64,000 bases of DNA, from NCBI GenBank assembly GCA_905250075.1, contig CAJNOP010000183.1, positions 62,001-126,000 of the forward strand, written 5' to 3'. Under the pieces are notes generated by a model. The model was not told the DNA's origin and ran no database searches. It saw nothing but the letters and a program-made list of their open reading frames with translations. This document shows, one piece after another, positions 24,773 through 38,000 of this stretch (within the stretch, counting starts at the first letter, position 1; every line of letters begins with the position of its first letter). Source of the stretch: Rotaria sp. Silwood1. Taxonomy: Eukaryota > Rotifera > Eurotatoria > Philodinida > Philodinidae. A program made the position numbers and the translations under genes.

Positions 24773-26084
24773 TGAAAAAAAAATCAAGATCATATGATTT
24801 ATTCGTACTGAAATATTTGTCAAAAATACTAAATCTTGCAATCATTAGAACTTATAGGGTATATTATCTTGGTATTTATAATCGAGATAGAACTATTACA
24901 ATGATTATCGATTTGCTAACGTTGAATTTTCTTAATTTCACATTATAGAAGATTTTATTCATCATAGTTTCAATTCTATGATTTAATCTAATTATTTGAC
25001 CATTTTCTTCTTTATTATTCTTGTTTTATCCATTGTTTACATTGAATATATTACACCACTATTTTTTAAATCATCTATCCATTAGTCGATCGTCAATAAT
25101 AAAGTGTTTTTGCTAATAGCTAAACTATTGTGAGTGGCCATTCTAAATTACAGTAGTTCTTTCTTTTTTTGTGTCTATCACTTTGTTTTGACAATTTTGT
25201 TAAATAATATTAGATCTCAATTCTAATATATATCGTTATAAGTTCATGAATGTGTCTATATTAGAAAAATATAATTATTATATCGTTGAATTGTTATACT
25301 TACTGATTGAGTACTATTGATGGATTAGTGATTGTTCACAGACAAAGTTAATCTGCTTTATGTTTATTCACGTTTCTTTCTTTTTCTCATCGAGTGCCAT
25401 ACAAATTCTTCTATTAAACAAACACTGTTGATCTATATAGCTCAAGCGGTCAGAAGAACATGAAGTGGCATGCGCATATATCTTTATACATATATACATT
25501 TGTACATGTAATAGCAATGATTTTGGGCAGATGTACCTGCATATGTATAGGAAGAGAGAAAGAGAAGGAAAAAAAGAAAAAAGATGATGAATTTGTAACT
25601 ACTAGCGGTATGTGTCGATTGTCAAAATGCTCATATATTGTGTGTTATTCTCTTTCTCTTGAAAGTATAAGAAGCACAAATGCTCAAGTTTTTCTATTAT
25701 TTTTTTTCTTTCTGTCTATCGTTCTTGCGTTCTCTGTTCATATGAATATTAATGATGTGCCTTTAGCTTTTTTCGTTTCTTTTTTTTCTTTTCTTTTCTG
25801 CTCTCTTTCTTTCTTTTTTTTTTCTTTCTTTTTTGGTCATCCTGTCGACACAATTCTGTTACGATTACGGAGAAGCAAACTCAACCACCGATAATTGTAA
25901 AACACTATCTAGGTTCATGTTTTTTTTTTTATTTTATATACAAATACAAATAGGTTGATTTGAACGTCAAAATATTCATTAATTGTTTTAATTCTTCTCT
26001 ATTTACTTGTCATAAATCAACTGCGGTATTACAAAAAAAAGAAGAAAAAACAAAAAACAAAAATCAACAATAATTATCGAACGC

Positions 26085-29000
26085 ATGTTGTTTAAAGTTG
26101 TTTTTCTGACATGTTTATTGTTAATTAAATTTTTCATACAACCAACAACATGCGCTCTATCAAACAATATACAAAATCTTGAATTTGATGATATTACAAC
26201 ACTATGGGATAAATTTCCATCCATTATTGATAAAATTAAAGAGACTGGTACGTTGTTTTTTTTTATAATAAAAAAAAAATGAAGGCTTTAAATATGAAGG
26301 ACATACTAAAACTAATATTTGATATCTTTCAAAGACTATGAAATTTACTTTACATTCAACTAAACCTCATTATGTATTAATGATTGAGTATGTATGTATA
26401 TAAAGGTATACATTACAAGAGATCATATTCCTAGTCATGTAGAAGAGATTGCGATGTCTATTGTATGCTGAATAGCATAAAAATTAACATATCTGTGAAT
26501 GAGACTATTGTTTTTTTTTCGATATCATGTTAACACTCAATAATACAGATTAACTTAGATTTTGATATTTTAGTTGATTTCTAGGTTCTAAAAGAACGAT
26601 TTTCCGTAAAAAAAATATTATTTGTTTCTCTTAAATATTTCAACATTTCTGACAAGTCTTATTGTTTGCGACTATTTTGCAGCAGTGTTCAGACTTCCAA
26701 AAAAGGAAATTTCGAAAGTTTCGGAGATTTCAAGCATTTGTGTTCGGAATTGTACGATACTTCATAAAATGATGTAATTTCCGAAATTTCTGAAATTTCC
26801 GTAATGACGTACTTACAGAAATTTCTGAAATTACAGAAATTTCTAATATCTCTAAAAACTTTTGATTTGCACTGCTATATGATAATCAAGTTGATGGACA
26901 TTTCAGAAATAAGGATAATTTCCTTTTTTGGAAATCTGAACATACCTACTATTTTAATACATATCAATTAACATAGTTGTTTATCGTAATTTAATTTATT
27001 TATGTTACGAATTGTTTCATTTTTTCTTCTTTCAAGAAGATTTTTAACTTATCAAAAAGAATACTTTTTAAAATAAAATATACAGCTGTCAAATGATTTA
27101 AGTAGTTGATTCACTTTTCGTTGTTTTAATGTTTTCTTTATTTATTTTATTATATTTTCAAGCTCTTATTTTTGATAGTATGCATTTAAAGTTTTTTGTA
27201 ATGGCTGACGGTTTTTTTTACAGATATTTGATATCTGTTAGATTCTTTTGTTGTGTAGCGATCTAATCTCTTCTTGATAAATTTTATTACTATACACTTG
27301 AATACCAGTTATTGATTTATTGTTATTTTGGCACATGGATTAACAGTAGTCTACGATTTCTACATGAAAGTCACCGAATACTTGAAAAAGTAATCATTTG
27401 TATTGAATGATAAAATAACAGTAAATAAGATGTGTTCAACATTTATTTATTTATTTATTATTCTTTTAGTATTTTCATTTCATATAATTCTAATTAAGAC
27501 ATCATTTTAGAAACATTTTTAGAGTTATCTTCTGCCGACTGAATTTAAATATGCAATATTTAATTTCAGGAGTTCTTGATTTTCTAGTCAATATTCACGC
27601 GAACGATTTCTAGGGAATTTCAACACAAATTTCGTTAGAAATTCTATAAGAACCTAAGATGAGAACTACAACAGCTGTAACTGGTCACATATGATGTCTT
27701 TATTACAATATTCACATGTGCTACTCATTAGTGAGAAAATAGTGACTTTCTCTTTCATCCTTCTTTTCGTAAATATAAAAACTCATTTTATTTTTCTTTA
27801 AATAAGACTTATTTCTGCAGTTGTCCTTGAGATAGACCTAAATAAAAAATGAAATACATTTTTTTTTATATATAAACTATCGTTGTAATTGTTGTTGCTA
27901 TTCATCTGAAAAGAGGATAATTGATTTCTACTATAATATTTACCATTGCCATTATTCTTGAAATTGATGTAAATAAAAAACTACATTTCATTTTTCTAAA
28001 TACTATTTACCATTACAGTTATTGTTGCTTTCAAACAAAATAAAAAACATATATAATTGATTTTCTTTGAGATAATATATACTTTTACAGTTGTTTTTGA
28101 GATTAATCTAAATGAAAAAGAAGATCAATTTTTTTTAAATACTACTCACCTTGAAGCCGATATTAAAATCAATCTAAATTACAAAAAAAAATAGAACCGA
28201 TTTTCTTACGTTGATGTTAGTTGTTGCAAAGATTAATCTAAATAAAAAGAATAAAATTTATCTCTTAAAATAACATCTACCAATGAAGATGTTGAGATAA
28301 TTGTTATCAATAAAAAAAAAAACTAGAATTATATTTTTTGGATTAGTTTTTTGCCGTTGAAGTTGTAGTTAAGATTGATCTAAAGAGTTCTTATGTACTA
28401 GAGACTTACTAAAGATTTCGCAATTTTCCGAGGTCTTACGGATGATTCTGCAAGAATGAGTCGATTAGGGTTCAAATAAAAGAATCATCCCATGATAATC
28501 TTTTTTCTTAATCTATCACGTATATCTAATCTTTCCTTTCCTTGCTCAATAACAAATAGTGATAATATATAACAGCTAAATGATACTAAAATCGCTATGA
28601 ATATTTATAAAATAGTGCTTGAGATTAAATAGTTATTCATCGAGGTATTTTCAATTTTGGTGATTCTCGCTCGAAATAAATCTATGAGAATAAATAGCTA
28701 GTTGAATGTCAATTAAAAGTGTATCACTAAAAAATATACATGCACATCTCTGTTAACTATTCAGACCGAAGACAAAAGTGTTGTTAACGATCGTAGATAA
28801 TATAAAGCAGCGATAATTGTCATCTTTGCATCGGTATTTTTCTTTAAGCTTGCAAAATGGTACAAAAGTATAAGAAATAATAACTGCATGCTAGCGAAAC
28901 AACAGGCTAAAGAACTACGATGAAAACTATCGTAGTAAGATACCGTTTCCGACAGTCGGATTGATCGTCCTAAGCATATTTGATCAATTTTCTCTAAAGA

Positions 29001-32000
29001 AAAATGGTATCTCTTCTGAGAATGAACTATTACGATTATAACATCGATAGTTATTCATCATTATTAATCTTTGAGGACTAAAAACGTTGATATTATATAT
29101 TAAAAGATGTTATGAGTTTTTTGCTAATGTTTTTTCTTTAGTTAATAGATTTCGTTGTCCAAAAGGATGGAAACGTTTAGGTGGCTCATGTTATTATCTT
29201 CCTAATTTTACATCGACATATATTACTGCAAATCATACATGTAATCATCTTCATTCTAATCTTTCAAATCTTATACAAATACGAAATGCTGTTGAATTAT
29301 TCTATGCTGCTCATGTTTTAGCAAGAAATGATTTATCATCGTTGATGGTTTCTATCGATCCAAATTTATTCAAAGGTAAGTAATATATTTTTTTTTCTTG
29401 AAGTAAAACTAAAGAAAAACATGAAAAATTTCTTTTTAAGGTAAAAAAATTGCTGAAGTGTTGATGAATGATCAAGGTCGATGGAATCGAATGAAATCAA
29501 AATTTCATGAAGTACGTGTTAAATATCGAAATTTAAGACAAAAAATTGTTGATCGATTAAGTTCAACTGGTTTACGTATATTAACACGTTCGAAAAAAAT
29601 TAAACAAACACAATCTCAACAACCATTGATTCATGATGAAAATCAAGTCAATAATAAACAATCAAATATAACCAATATAAGTTTTTCAAATGAAACAACA
29701 ATAAATATAGGCTTAATTATTAATAATAGTAATAATAATGATGATGATGATGATGAATATGAATATGATGATCTTGATTCATCAGATGAAAGTGATGAAT
29801 TTGAACAGATTGATGATATTCATGGTATTTGCGATCAAGTTGCTTGGAATGCTTTAGATGATAGTTCAACTGTTTACATTCTAACAACATATATTGTATC
29901 AGATAAAATTGTCTGTTCATTAAGTGATGTTGAATCTAACACTGAATATCATCATATTTGTGAATATGGTTTGTAATTTCAATAATAAAAAAAATCAAAT
30001 AGATTATTTTCTTTGTGATATATAGTGCTTGATTTTTGTTTTGCAAATATTATTTGTGGTAAACATGGACATTGTGTCAATACATTAGCAGGTTTCAAAT
30101 GTTCCTGTTCATTTTTGTATGGTGGTCTTCTTTGTGAGAAAAGTATGTAATCGATAAACTGACTTTTCTATATAATGTGAATCATAATATTTATGAGAAT
30201 AATTGTTTCGCCATTGCAAAAAAAAAGTCCTTATTAATCACTAATATTTTGATTGAAAAAAAAAAATTTTTGTTTATTATTTTTAGTCTCAGAACATGGT
30301 CGACAAATTGTAATCAGTCTTATCTTTATTCTAATTCTGATTGCTTTATCATTCAAACCAATTCGAGGTTCATTATGGTTTATTGTTAAAAAATGCATTA
30401 AGTAAGTTTTCTTATTAAATTAAAAAAAGATTTTCAGATCGTCACATTCTTTTAGAAATCAAATATAAATTTTTCAAAATGCTTTAGAAAAGTTTTGAAT
30501 TTTGGTTTGCACAATGACTGATAGAAATATGAATGATATCATTTTTTTGAAATTATGCTCTTCTACTTTCTAGTTAGATAATCAAAAAATTTCTTATGTT
30601 TTTATTTTATTTATGATAGTGCATTATCAGATAAATCCTATGTGGTGTTTTTGAAGGAATGCAATCTCATGTCTAAGTAAAGAAACAAAATTGTGAAAGT
30701 CTCATATACGAAATCTATTTCACCGAAGTTTTCTTAAATATTCAGACAAATCAACACATTTGAAAAAAAAACCAATATTCCCTTTTTGAGCATGATAGTT
30801 TATTTAATCATATTAATTAATTTCAGTAGAATCAAAATATTGATTTTTCTAATAGATGTTGTAAAAAATATCGTCAAGGACGTGAACAAAGAAAAACAGA
30901 TATCAGTGATGATAGACAACGCCTCGTACTCAGCGATAGGTAATTATCATTGGAATTTATAATTAAAACAAATAAAAATTATGTCTAAAGATCAGATAAT
31001 GATATAAAACTTACTGATGCAGCACATTTACAACAAGTCAATGAAACATATAATCTACAAGAACGTCGACCGACGATTGCTCAAGAAATTATAGAATTTC
31101 TGTAAGTTAGTTATAATTGATTAAAACTCAATATTTTTCTTTGTTTGAATATACTAGACAAGAAATCTATCGATGCATAACGTATGCAATATTAAATTTA
31201 TCTTGATAGATAAAAAGTCTAATCACAATAGATAATTAAATGCACCTTACTAACTTAATTTACAACTATAGAACTATTAATAATTCTCTTCTTAGATACT
31301 TTTTTGCATTTAATATTTAATATTGAAACATTTTATTATGGCTTGTTTTAGTTTACCAAGAACTTCAAATCCATTATTAAATCCAATTAAACGTAATCTT
31401 GTTCGTAGTATCTGGGTTGGTGTTTTAAGTATATCATTTTTATCAATCTTATTTCTAATAACAACAATAATGTATTTGAAATCATTTGTATTTTATATAA
31501 CTGATGAAAAAGAAGGAGAATTCTCAATTAATGATACAATTCATTTAGTTAAACAATGTGAAAGTATATCAGATTATCGACGAGGAAATTTAATATTTTC
31601 TCCTTTTGCATTGACTTTAATATTTATTTTTTCTTGGTCAATAAAACGAGATAGATTATGTAAAGATATGTGTGATGGTCGACCTGGTAAAATGTAGATT
31701 TGACTTTTTTTTCCGTTAGTAAGATTTTTTTTTTAGGTTTATTATCACCTATTGAACCATTTCGTACAGGAAATCGTTTTACAACAGCAACTGTTTTTGG
31801 AATTATTGCATATGAAGTATTAAAAATTTTTGAAGAATTACTTTTTAGCGCTGGTGAACCATCACATCAAGGTGTACTTGTTGAATTATTGCAACGAATA
31901 GCTGTAGTCATTCTTGTCGGGTATAAGATTTAAGAAAAAAATAATGATGTTCTTTTGACTTTCTATTTATTTAGACTTCGATATTATCCGGTGCTTGCTT

Positions 32001-35000
32001 CTTTACAATTACGAAATATTGTTGCTCGTTTTTTCTCTTGTTTATATATACTCTGTGATATTATATATACAATTGTACGAGAAGGTTCATGTATGGGTTT
32101 TCTACCATTATCAGGACAATATACGGTTGTGGAAGAAGCAAAACTTCGAAGAGTAAGTACATAAAGTTGTATATATTCGCAAATAATGAATATTTCTCAG
32201 AGATTTATATTTGAGTAAAAATCAGAATTGGTTCGAGTATCGTTTTATGTTATTAGCTAAATTATCGTAAAACAATGGGATCTATGTTCGAGAAAAAAAT
32301 TTTTAAAGCAGGTCTTCAGAGGTCTTTGATGGAATTGTGAAAAATCATCGAACCTACCTACGATTCTGATCTTACTTTATCCGATTGGGTTGCGATGATT
32401 TTCTGGAGATACATGAGACAAAATCTCAAAAGTATTTCTTAAAAAGCTTAAAAATACATCTGAGATTTTATCCTATGTACTTCGAGAGAAATTTTCAGCG
32501 TAAACAAAGGAGATAAGACGAACTTAGATTAAATCACTTTCGATAATCTAACTATGGGAATTCTTAAGTACATAGATAGTTATGATGAATTATATCAAAA
32601 ATTGATATTTTAGTATTCAATCCATCTATGGTCGTTCTTTACTCAAAAGATGAGCTCGTTTATTAGAAGATTACTATTACCGAATTTCTCTTAGACTTCT
32701 ACACCAATATGATTATCTTTGGCATGTTATTTCCCATTAGTACAAAATCGTTTTCTGAGACTTCTGGACGATAATATTTAACTATCGACGAGGTTTCTCC
32801 AGAAGTTAGAATTTATTTTATTGAACAATTACTGATTTATAGTTTTCAAGAAGCAGTAGATAATTATTCTTCAGAGCAATTGCCACATTCGTAGAAAGGC
32901 TTAATGAATCCTTTTCAGAATTATGCATTTCAAAAGAACAATAGGTACCATTTAGTAACATTTATTATCGTTTTCTTTATTACGTAAACAATCGAAGTAC
33001 AGCTGTCGCTCTAACGTACATTCTTAGTAGAGTATGTACACACAAGTTGTTCGAGCTCTAGCACGTATGTTAGCTGATATGCAATGGATTTGAAGACTTT
33101 GCTTCATTACTTTTATGTCAAATATGAAAATTGTATTCAATTACAGAATTTTTAATAAATGAGAATGCAATGATCTTTTATCAAGACTACTTAGAAAAGT
33201 ATCTTAAATAATAAATATATTAACTTTTGAATAGTTAATATCAAGTTAATATTACTGATATTTAGCATATTTTTTATTAAGATAAAATGAAGAAATTGTT
33301 TAAATTAATTTTTAGGAACTTGGCACATGGTTTATTATCTATGGTTTAATAAAAAATATTCCACATTTCTTTTTTCTATCATATATTGGTGCTGAATTAT
33401 GTGTACGTTTTATATATGATTCTCTATATGTGCCAATAAAAAAAAACAAAAGTATTTGGTCAGCATCTATCGTACAATCAGATGAATCAGAATTTGCACA
33501 ATATTATGTTACAAAATTATTTCGACGTAATCGTTCTATATCTCGAATACTTCCACAACAAAATACAAATATGGATAATCTAATTGATTATCAATATGAA
33601 ACAAATCAACAAAATATAAATAATCAATCACGTATTAAAAAATTTTTTGATTTTTTCTATTATTGGGATGATGATTTTCGTTTTACAACAATAGCAACTT
33701 GTACTTATTCAGTAGCTTTTGTTTTTCTTTATTATTTGGCATGTACATTTTTTTTTCTATATACTTCAAGAACAACAGGACATATTTCATTTATCAGATA
33801 TTATATTGAACATTCAGCAAATGTTGGTAAGTAGTTTAAATGTTTATTGAAAAACATGTTTTTTTTTTTTTTTTTTATCAATAATTAGTTTTGTTTTAAT
33901 CATATAGAATTAAATGATTCATTTACTTTGCAACGTGAAATAATATTAAGTGCTATTATAACGGCAATTATATACGGATTTCAATTATTTGTTGGAATGC
34001 AAAATTATAAAAAACATAAATTACAATTATATCAAGGTATATATGTTGATGTTCCACCAGCAACAAATTTTAAACGAAGTTCAATTGCATCAAATTCTGT
34101 ACATTATTCTGGTTTTCTTGTTGGATATATGGCATGGGGTTTTGTTATTTGTTTTCATTTAATACTTTTAATATTAATTGGAATAAAAATTCTTTCATTA
34201 CAAATTCGTCAAATTGAATTAGCACTTGCTATTATTGTACCTATACTTGTTATTTATTTATTAAAAATGCTTAGTATGACATCAGCTGGAAAATTTATAT
34301 TTATACAAAAATTAGATAATAAATTAAATTTAAAAAGTCGTAAAACTTATGCAATATTTGTTTATTTTAGTTTTTTTGCTGGTATACTTTAATGATAAAA
34401 ATTGCAATGAGATATTTATATATGTTTGTTTTTGTTTTTTTTGAAGATTGTTTTCTTGGTATGGCTTCATGTATTATTCGATTGATTAAAGCAACATTTC
34501 TTAATGTAGTATTTATGGCTCGACTTGATTGGAGTTTTCTGGGAAGACCATTAGAAAAATTTGGTAAGCTATTTAGTAACATTCTGTTAGACAGAGATTT
34601 GTTGATATTTATCTAATATGAGAAAAGAAATTATTATAATTGGCAAAGATAGAATGTACAAATAGATCAGATGAGATTGATAGCAATCAAAAAAAGGAGT
34701 GAAGAATTCTAAAATATTGTCTTTTTCTCTATACGAAATTTAATAATTCGTTTCTAATATTTATCTCATGAGAGAATTTTATTTGGAAATCATTAGGTGT
34801 TCGTTAGTAAAGAGTGAAAAAACTATTTAAATCGACAAGGAAATTAAATTTCTTGAAAAAATAACTTTCGATTTAGACTAGAGGTGTCAATGGTGGTGCG
34901 ATACTGACAATTTCTTTTTTGTAAGGATATTGTAAAGTTGTACGAATTTGTACGCGATTTGAGTGTCTACAAGTTCAACAGTTAGAACCGTCGTGAATCT

Positions 35001-38000
35001 GATGGAATCCAAGCTAACTGTGCTAATTTAGTATAGTAAAAAAAATAAATTTTTGAAAAATATTGTAGCAGATTTCCAGTCACGACTAAATATCTATGGT
35101 TGAGATGAAGTCAATTAAATAAAACATTTCAATAGCTCTATCATCTTCCAGAGAATAATCGAGAAATTTATATAAATCAACATTTTGTGTACAACAAGTA
35201 ATAGATTAATAGCAACTAATAATCAGATCATTTTTAATCTCGTCAAAATAGATAAAAGATATTGATATTGATATTTTATGTTTGAAAAATTCTAAAATAT
35301 CTATTGTATGATAACTCTTTTTTTACTATATCATATTTTAGACCTTGGTTTTGCTGCTTATGTTTCGTATTTGCATATGGAAGTAACATATACAAATCCA
35401 GTAATGCTTGGTTAGTTAATTAAGATAAACATAGAATTTCCCTTTATTTTTATTGTTTTTCTTAGCTTTTTGTTATTCACTTTATGATGATATCATTCAA
35501 CGACGACCAAAAAAGTGTTATGATGATGAATGTTGTATTGCACCAGGTGAACTTGATGATGACGATGATATTGAAGCCCTAGGAAAGAATCAAATACAAA
35601 AAAATAGATCAAATTTAACACGAAATTCGCCACCAGTTACATACAGACGGCGAAATAACAATGATGAATCAGCACAAGTCGATACTAATTCTAGTATTGA
35701 TGAAACAATATTGAAAAGAATATCACAAATAGAAAGAAAACGACAGCAACGAGATCCTTCCATAACAGAAATAATACCGAAAACAGAATCGCAACGCACA
35801 TCAATAGTAAGAAAAAGATTTAAAATAGTCTCATTTTTTTTTTAAAGTTTCATTTATATTTTTTAGATATCTACTAAAGAAAATCAAAAGAATATTGATA
35901 CAAAAACGAAACAACAACAACAGCAACAGTCAAATATTAGGAATGAAGACAAAAAAAGTAATGGTTCGAGTACTTCTGGATCTATTTCACAACAACAATC
36001 GTCATCTAGTCTTGCTCCTCAAGTACCAATTCGTGAAGATCTACCATTTGACCACGATGAAAGTGATGATGATGAAAGTTTGAAACAAAAACCATTTCCT
36101 AGTACTATAAAACATATTTCACAAAAAAAATCACGTTCAACATCAATTCCACAATCATCAAAAATAAATATAGATAATCAAACAGACGAAGATGAAGATG
36201 AAAGTATATCAAAACCAAAGTATAAAAGTAAAGAAAAGAAACAGAAAAAATTAATAAAATCACAAATTCACGAAGATGAAGATGAAGACAGTAGTCTATC
36301 TAAACAAATAACAGTAGCAGCTGAAAAGAAGAAACAACGATCGGAAACAAGAAAAAAGACATCACAACAAACAACGATGATTGAAGACAATGATGATGAT
36401 GATGATGGCACATCGAAACAACAACAACATTCTAACAAAACGAAAATTTCACATAAAGCAAAGAAAAACATTGCAAAAGAAGATGATGATAGTGCGAGTA
36501 TTAGTAAAACTTCTAATACTAATAAAATAATCATTCCATCTAAACAACGTACAGTGGATAATCGAATAATGAAAGAAGAATCATCATCGGATGATACTTT
36601 TAATAGTACTACGCGATCATCTAAACATCAACAAGATAAAACTTCAACATCACATGAAACCGTTAATCGTAAAGGACGAAAAAAGCCTGATACAAGTCAA
36701 AATATACAAGCTAACAAACCGATAGAGAAATCTCATAAAAGCACAGTTCTAAAAGAAAAAAAAAGTGCTGATGTACAAGCAACAACAGTCTATTCTCCAC
36801 CATCATATAATTTAGCAACAAGTCCAATTGATTTATATCTTTTACGAACAACTTCATATCGTGAAGCTCAACAAAGTACACCACCACTTACTCTATATCG
36901 ATCACGTATTTCTCCCATACAACATACTCATCAAGATACAAATGATGATGATGATAGTCATTATTCGGTAATAGTAAATGATACAATTCAATCAGGTGTT
37001 AGTAATCGTTCTTATTCAAAAGTGGAATCATTAAAAATGTCATCCAGTCATTCCAATAAACAACAAGCATTGGAAGAGCAAAAAACATCTGAAGATACCA
37101 ACGCCGAAACGGAAGAAGAGGGGGAACAAGAGAAAGAAGAAGAACAAGACGATTCTCATCTTTTAAAATCAAAACCAACGACATTCTCTAAAGTGCCAAC
37201 AGCTCTTTCGACCGTGAATACTTCAATCAAGTCAGAAAAAGATGAAAAAATGATACGAAGGAAACGATTACGTTTTCGTTGGCATTTACTTTACACGCTT
37301 ATTAGAAATTATCATTTATTCGATTTAAGAAAAGAAATACAAAGTCGACTTGCTCATTTACATTTACAAAAAAGTATTCTTATTGAGGAACAACAATTTT
37401 CAGCAATTAGTACAACTGAAGAACCAGAAACTACCAAGCCTACAACAGAATCTATGGTAGTAAGACCATCTGAAGGGTGAGTTTATTCTATGTTATACAT
37501 CTTGCATATTGTATTAGAAAAAAATATTCATTCGATAAGAAAAAAAAATTTCTTCTTATCAGTTTAACTTTAAAATATAGGTGTTCATCAGAACTGAGAG
37601 CATGTCGCTGCAAAGTAGTGAACTATATAAGTGGCCAGTATCACGATGTTTTTCAAGAAATTCTTCGAAAATCTCATCTATCTCTCTGATAAAATAGCAC
37701 AGTTAGATTGAAACCATCAGATTCAAAATGATTCTGACCTGTTGGACATGTAGACACTCATATCAGATGCAAATTCATTCAACTTTACAGTTTTCCTAAG
37801 AAAAAAATCTGTCGCTGACACCGATAAAGTCGCGTCGCTATGGACATTCCTGCTCTAAAGCTACAACGTAGATCATTTTATTTTAACAAAACAATTTAAA
37901 GAAAATTTTTTCCGTTTTAATTTGCATACATATACTTTCAATTTAATGATTTTTAAGATCGTACAGAAAATATATTTTACACTTAAACAATAGTTGTTCT

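Larger units (their letters stand above)
22079..26084. other. Spacer between the two receptor copies
   Basis: The 4-kb spacer has no gene that I can support. It holds a short palindrome (AGCACATA/TATGTGCT) at 22433-22451, the nested inverted repeats at 23941-24772, and a pyrimidine-rich tract at 25675-25840 that probably belongs to the promoter or leader of receptor copy B. Its long Phe/Ser open frame at 25460-25894 is low-complexity. Confidence 0.55.
26248..29141. other. Long first intron of receptor copy B
   Basis: This 2.9-kb intron holds a MITE at 26686-26942 and a degenerate tandem array at about 27800-28390, listed separately. I see no extra exon or nested gene. Confidence 0.55.

Noticed and set aside
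25460..25894. 144-codon open frame before receptor copy B
   Set aside because: Its second half is almost only Phe, Ser and Leu from a T/C-rich tract and there is no family resemblance. It is better explained as promoter or leader composition.
36080..37476. Antisense Ser/Ile-rich frames in the tail exon of receptor copy B
   Set aside because: They are mirror images of Asp/Glu/Lys/Ser-rich coding sequence with GAT/TCA repeats, not independent genes.
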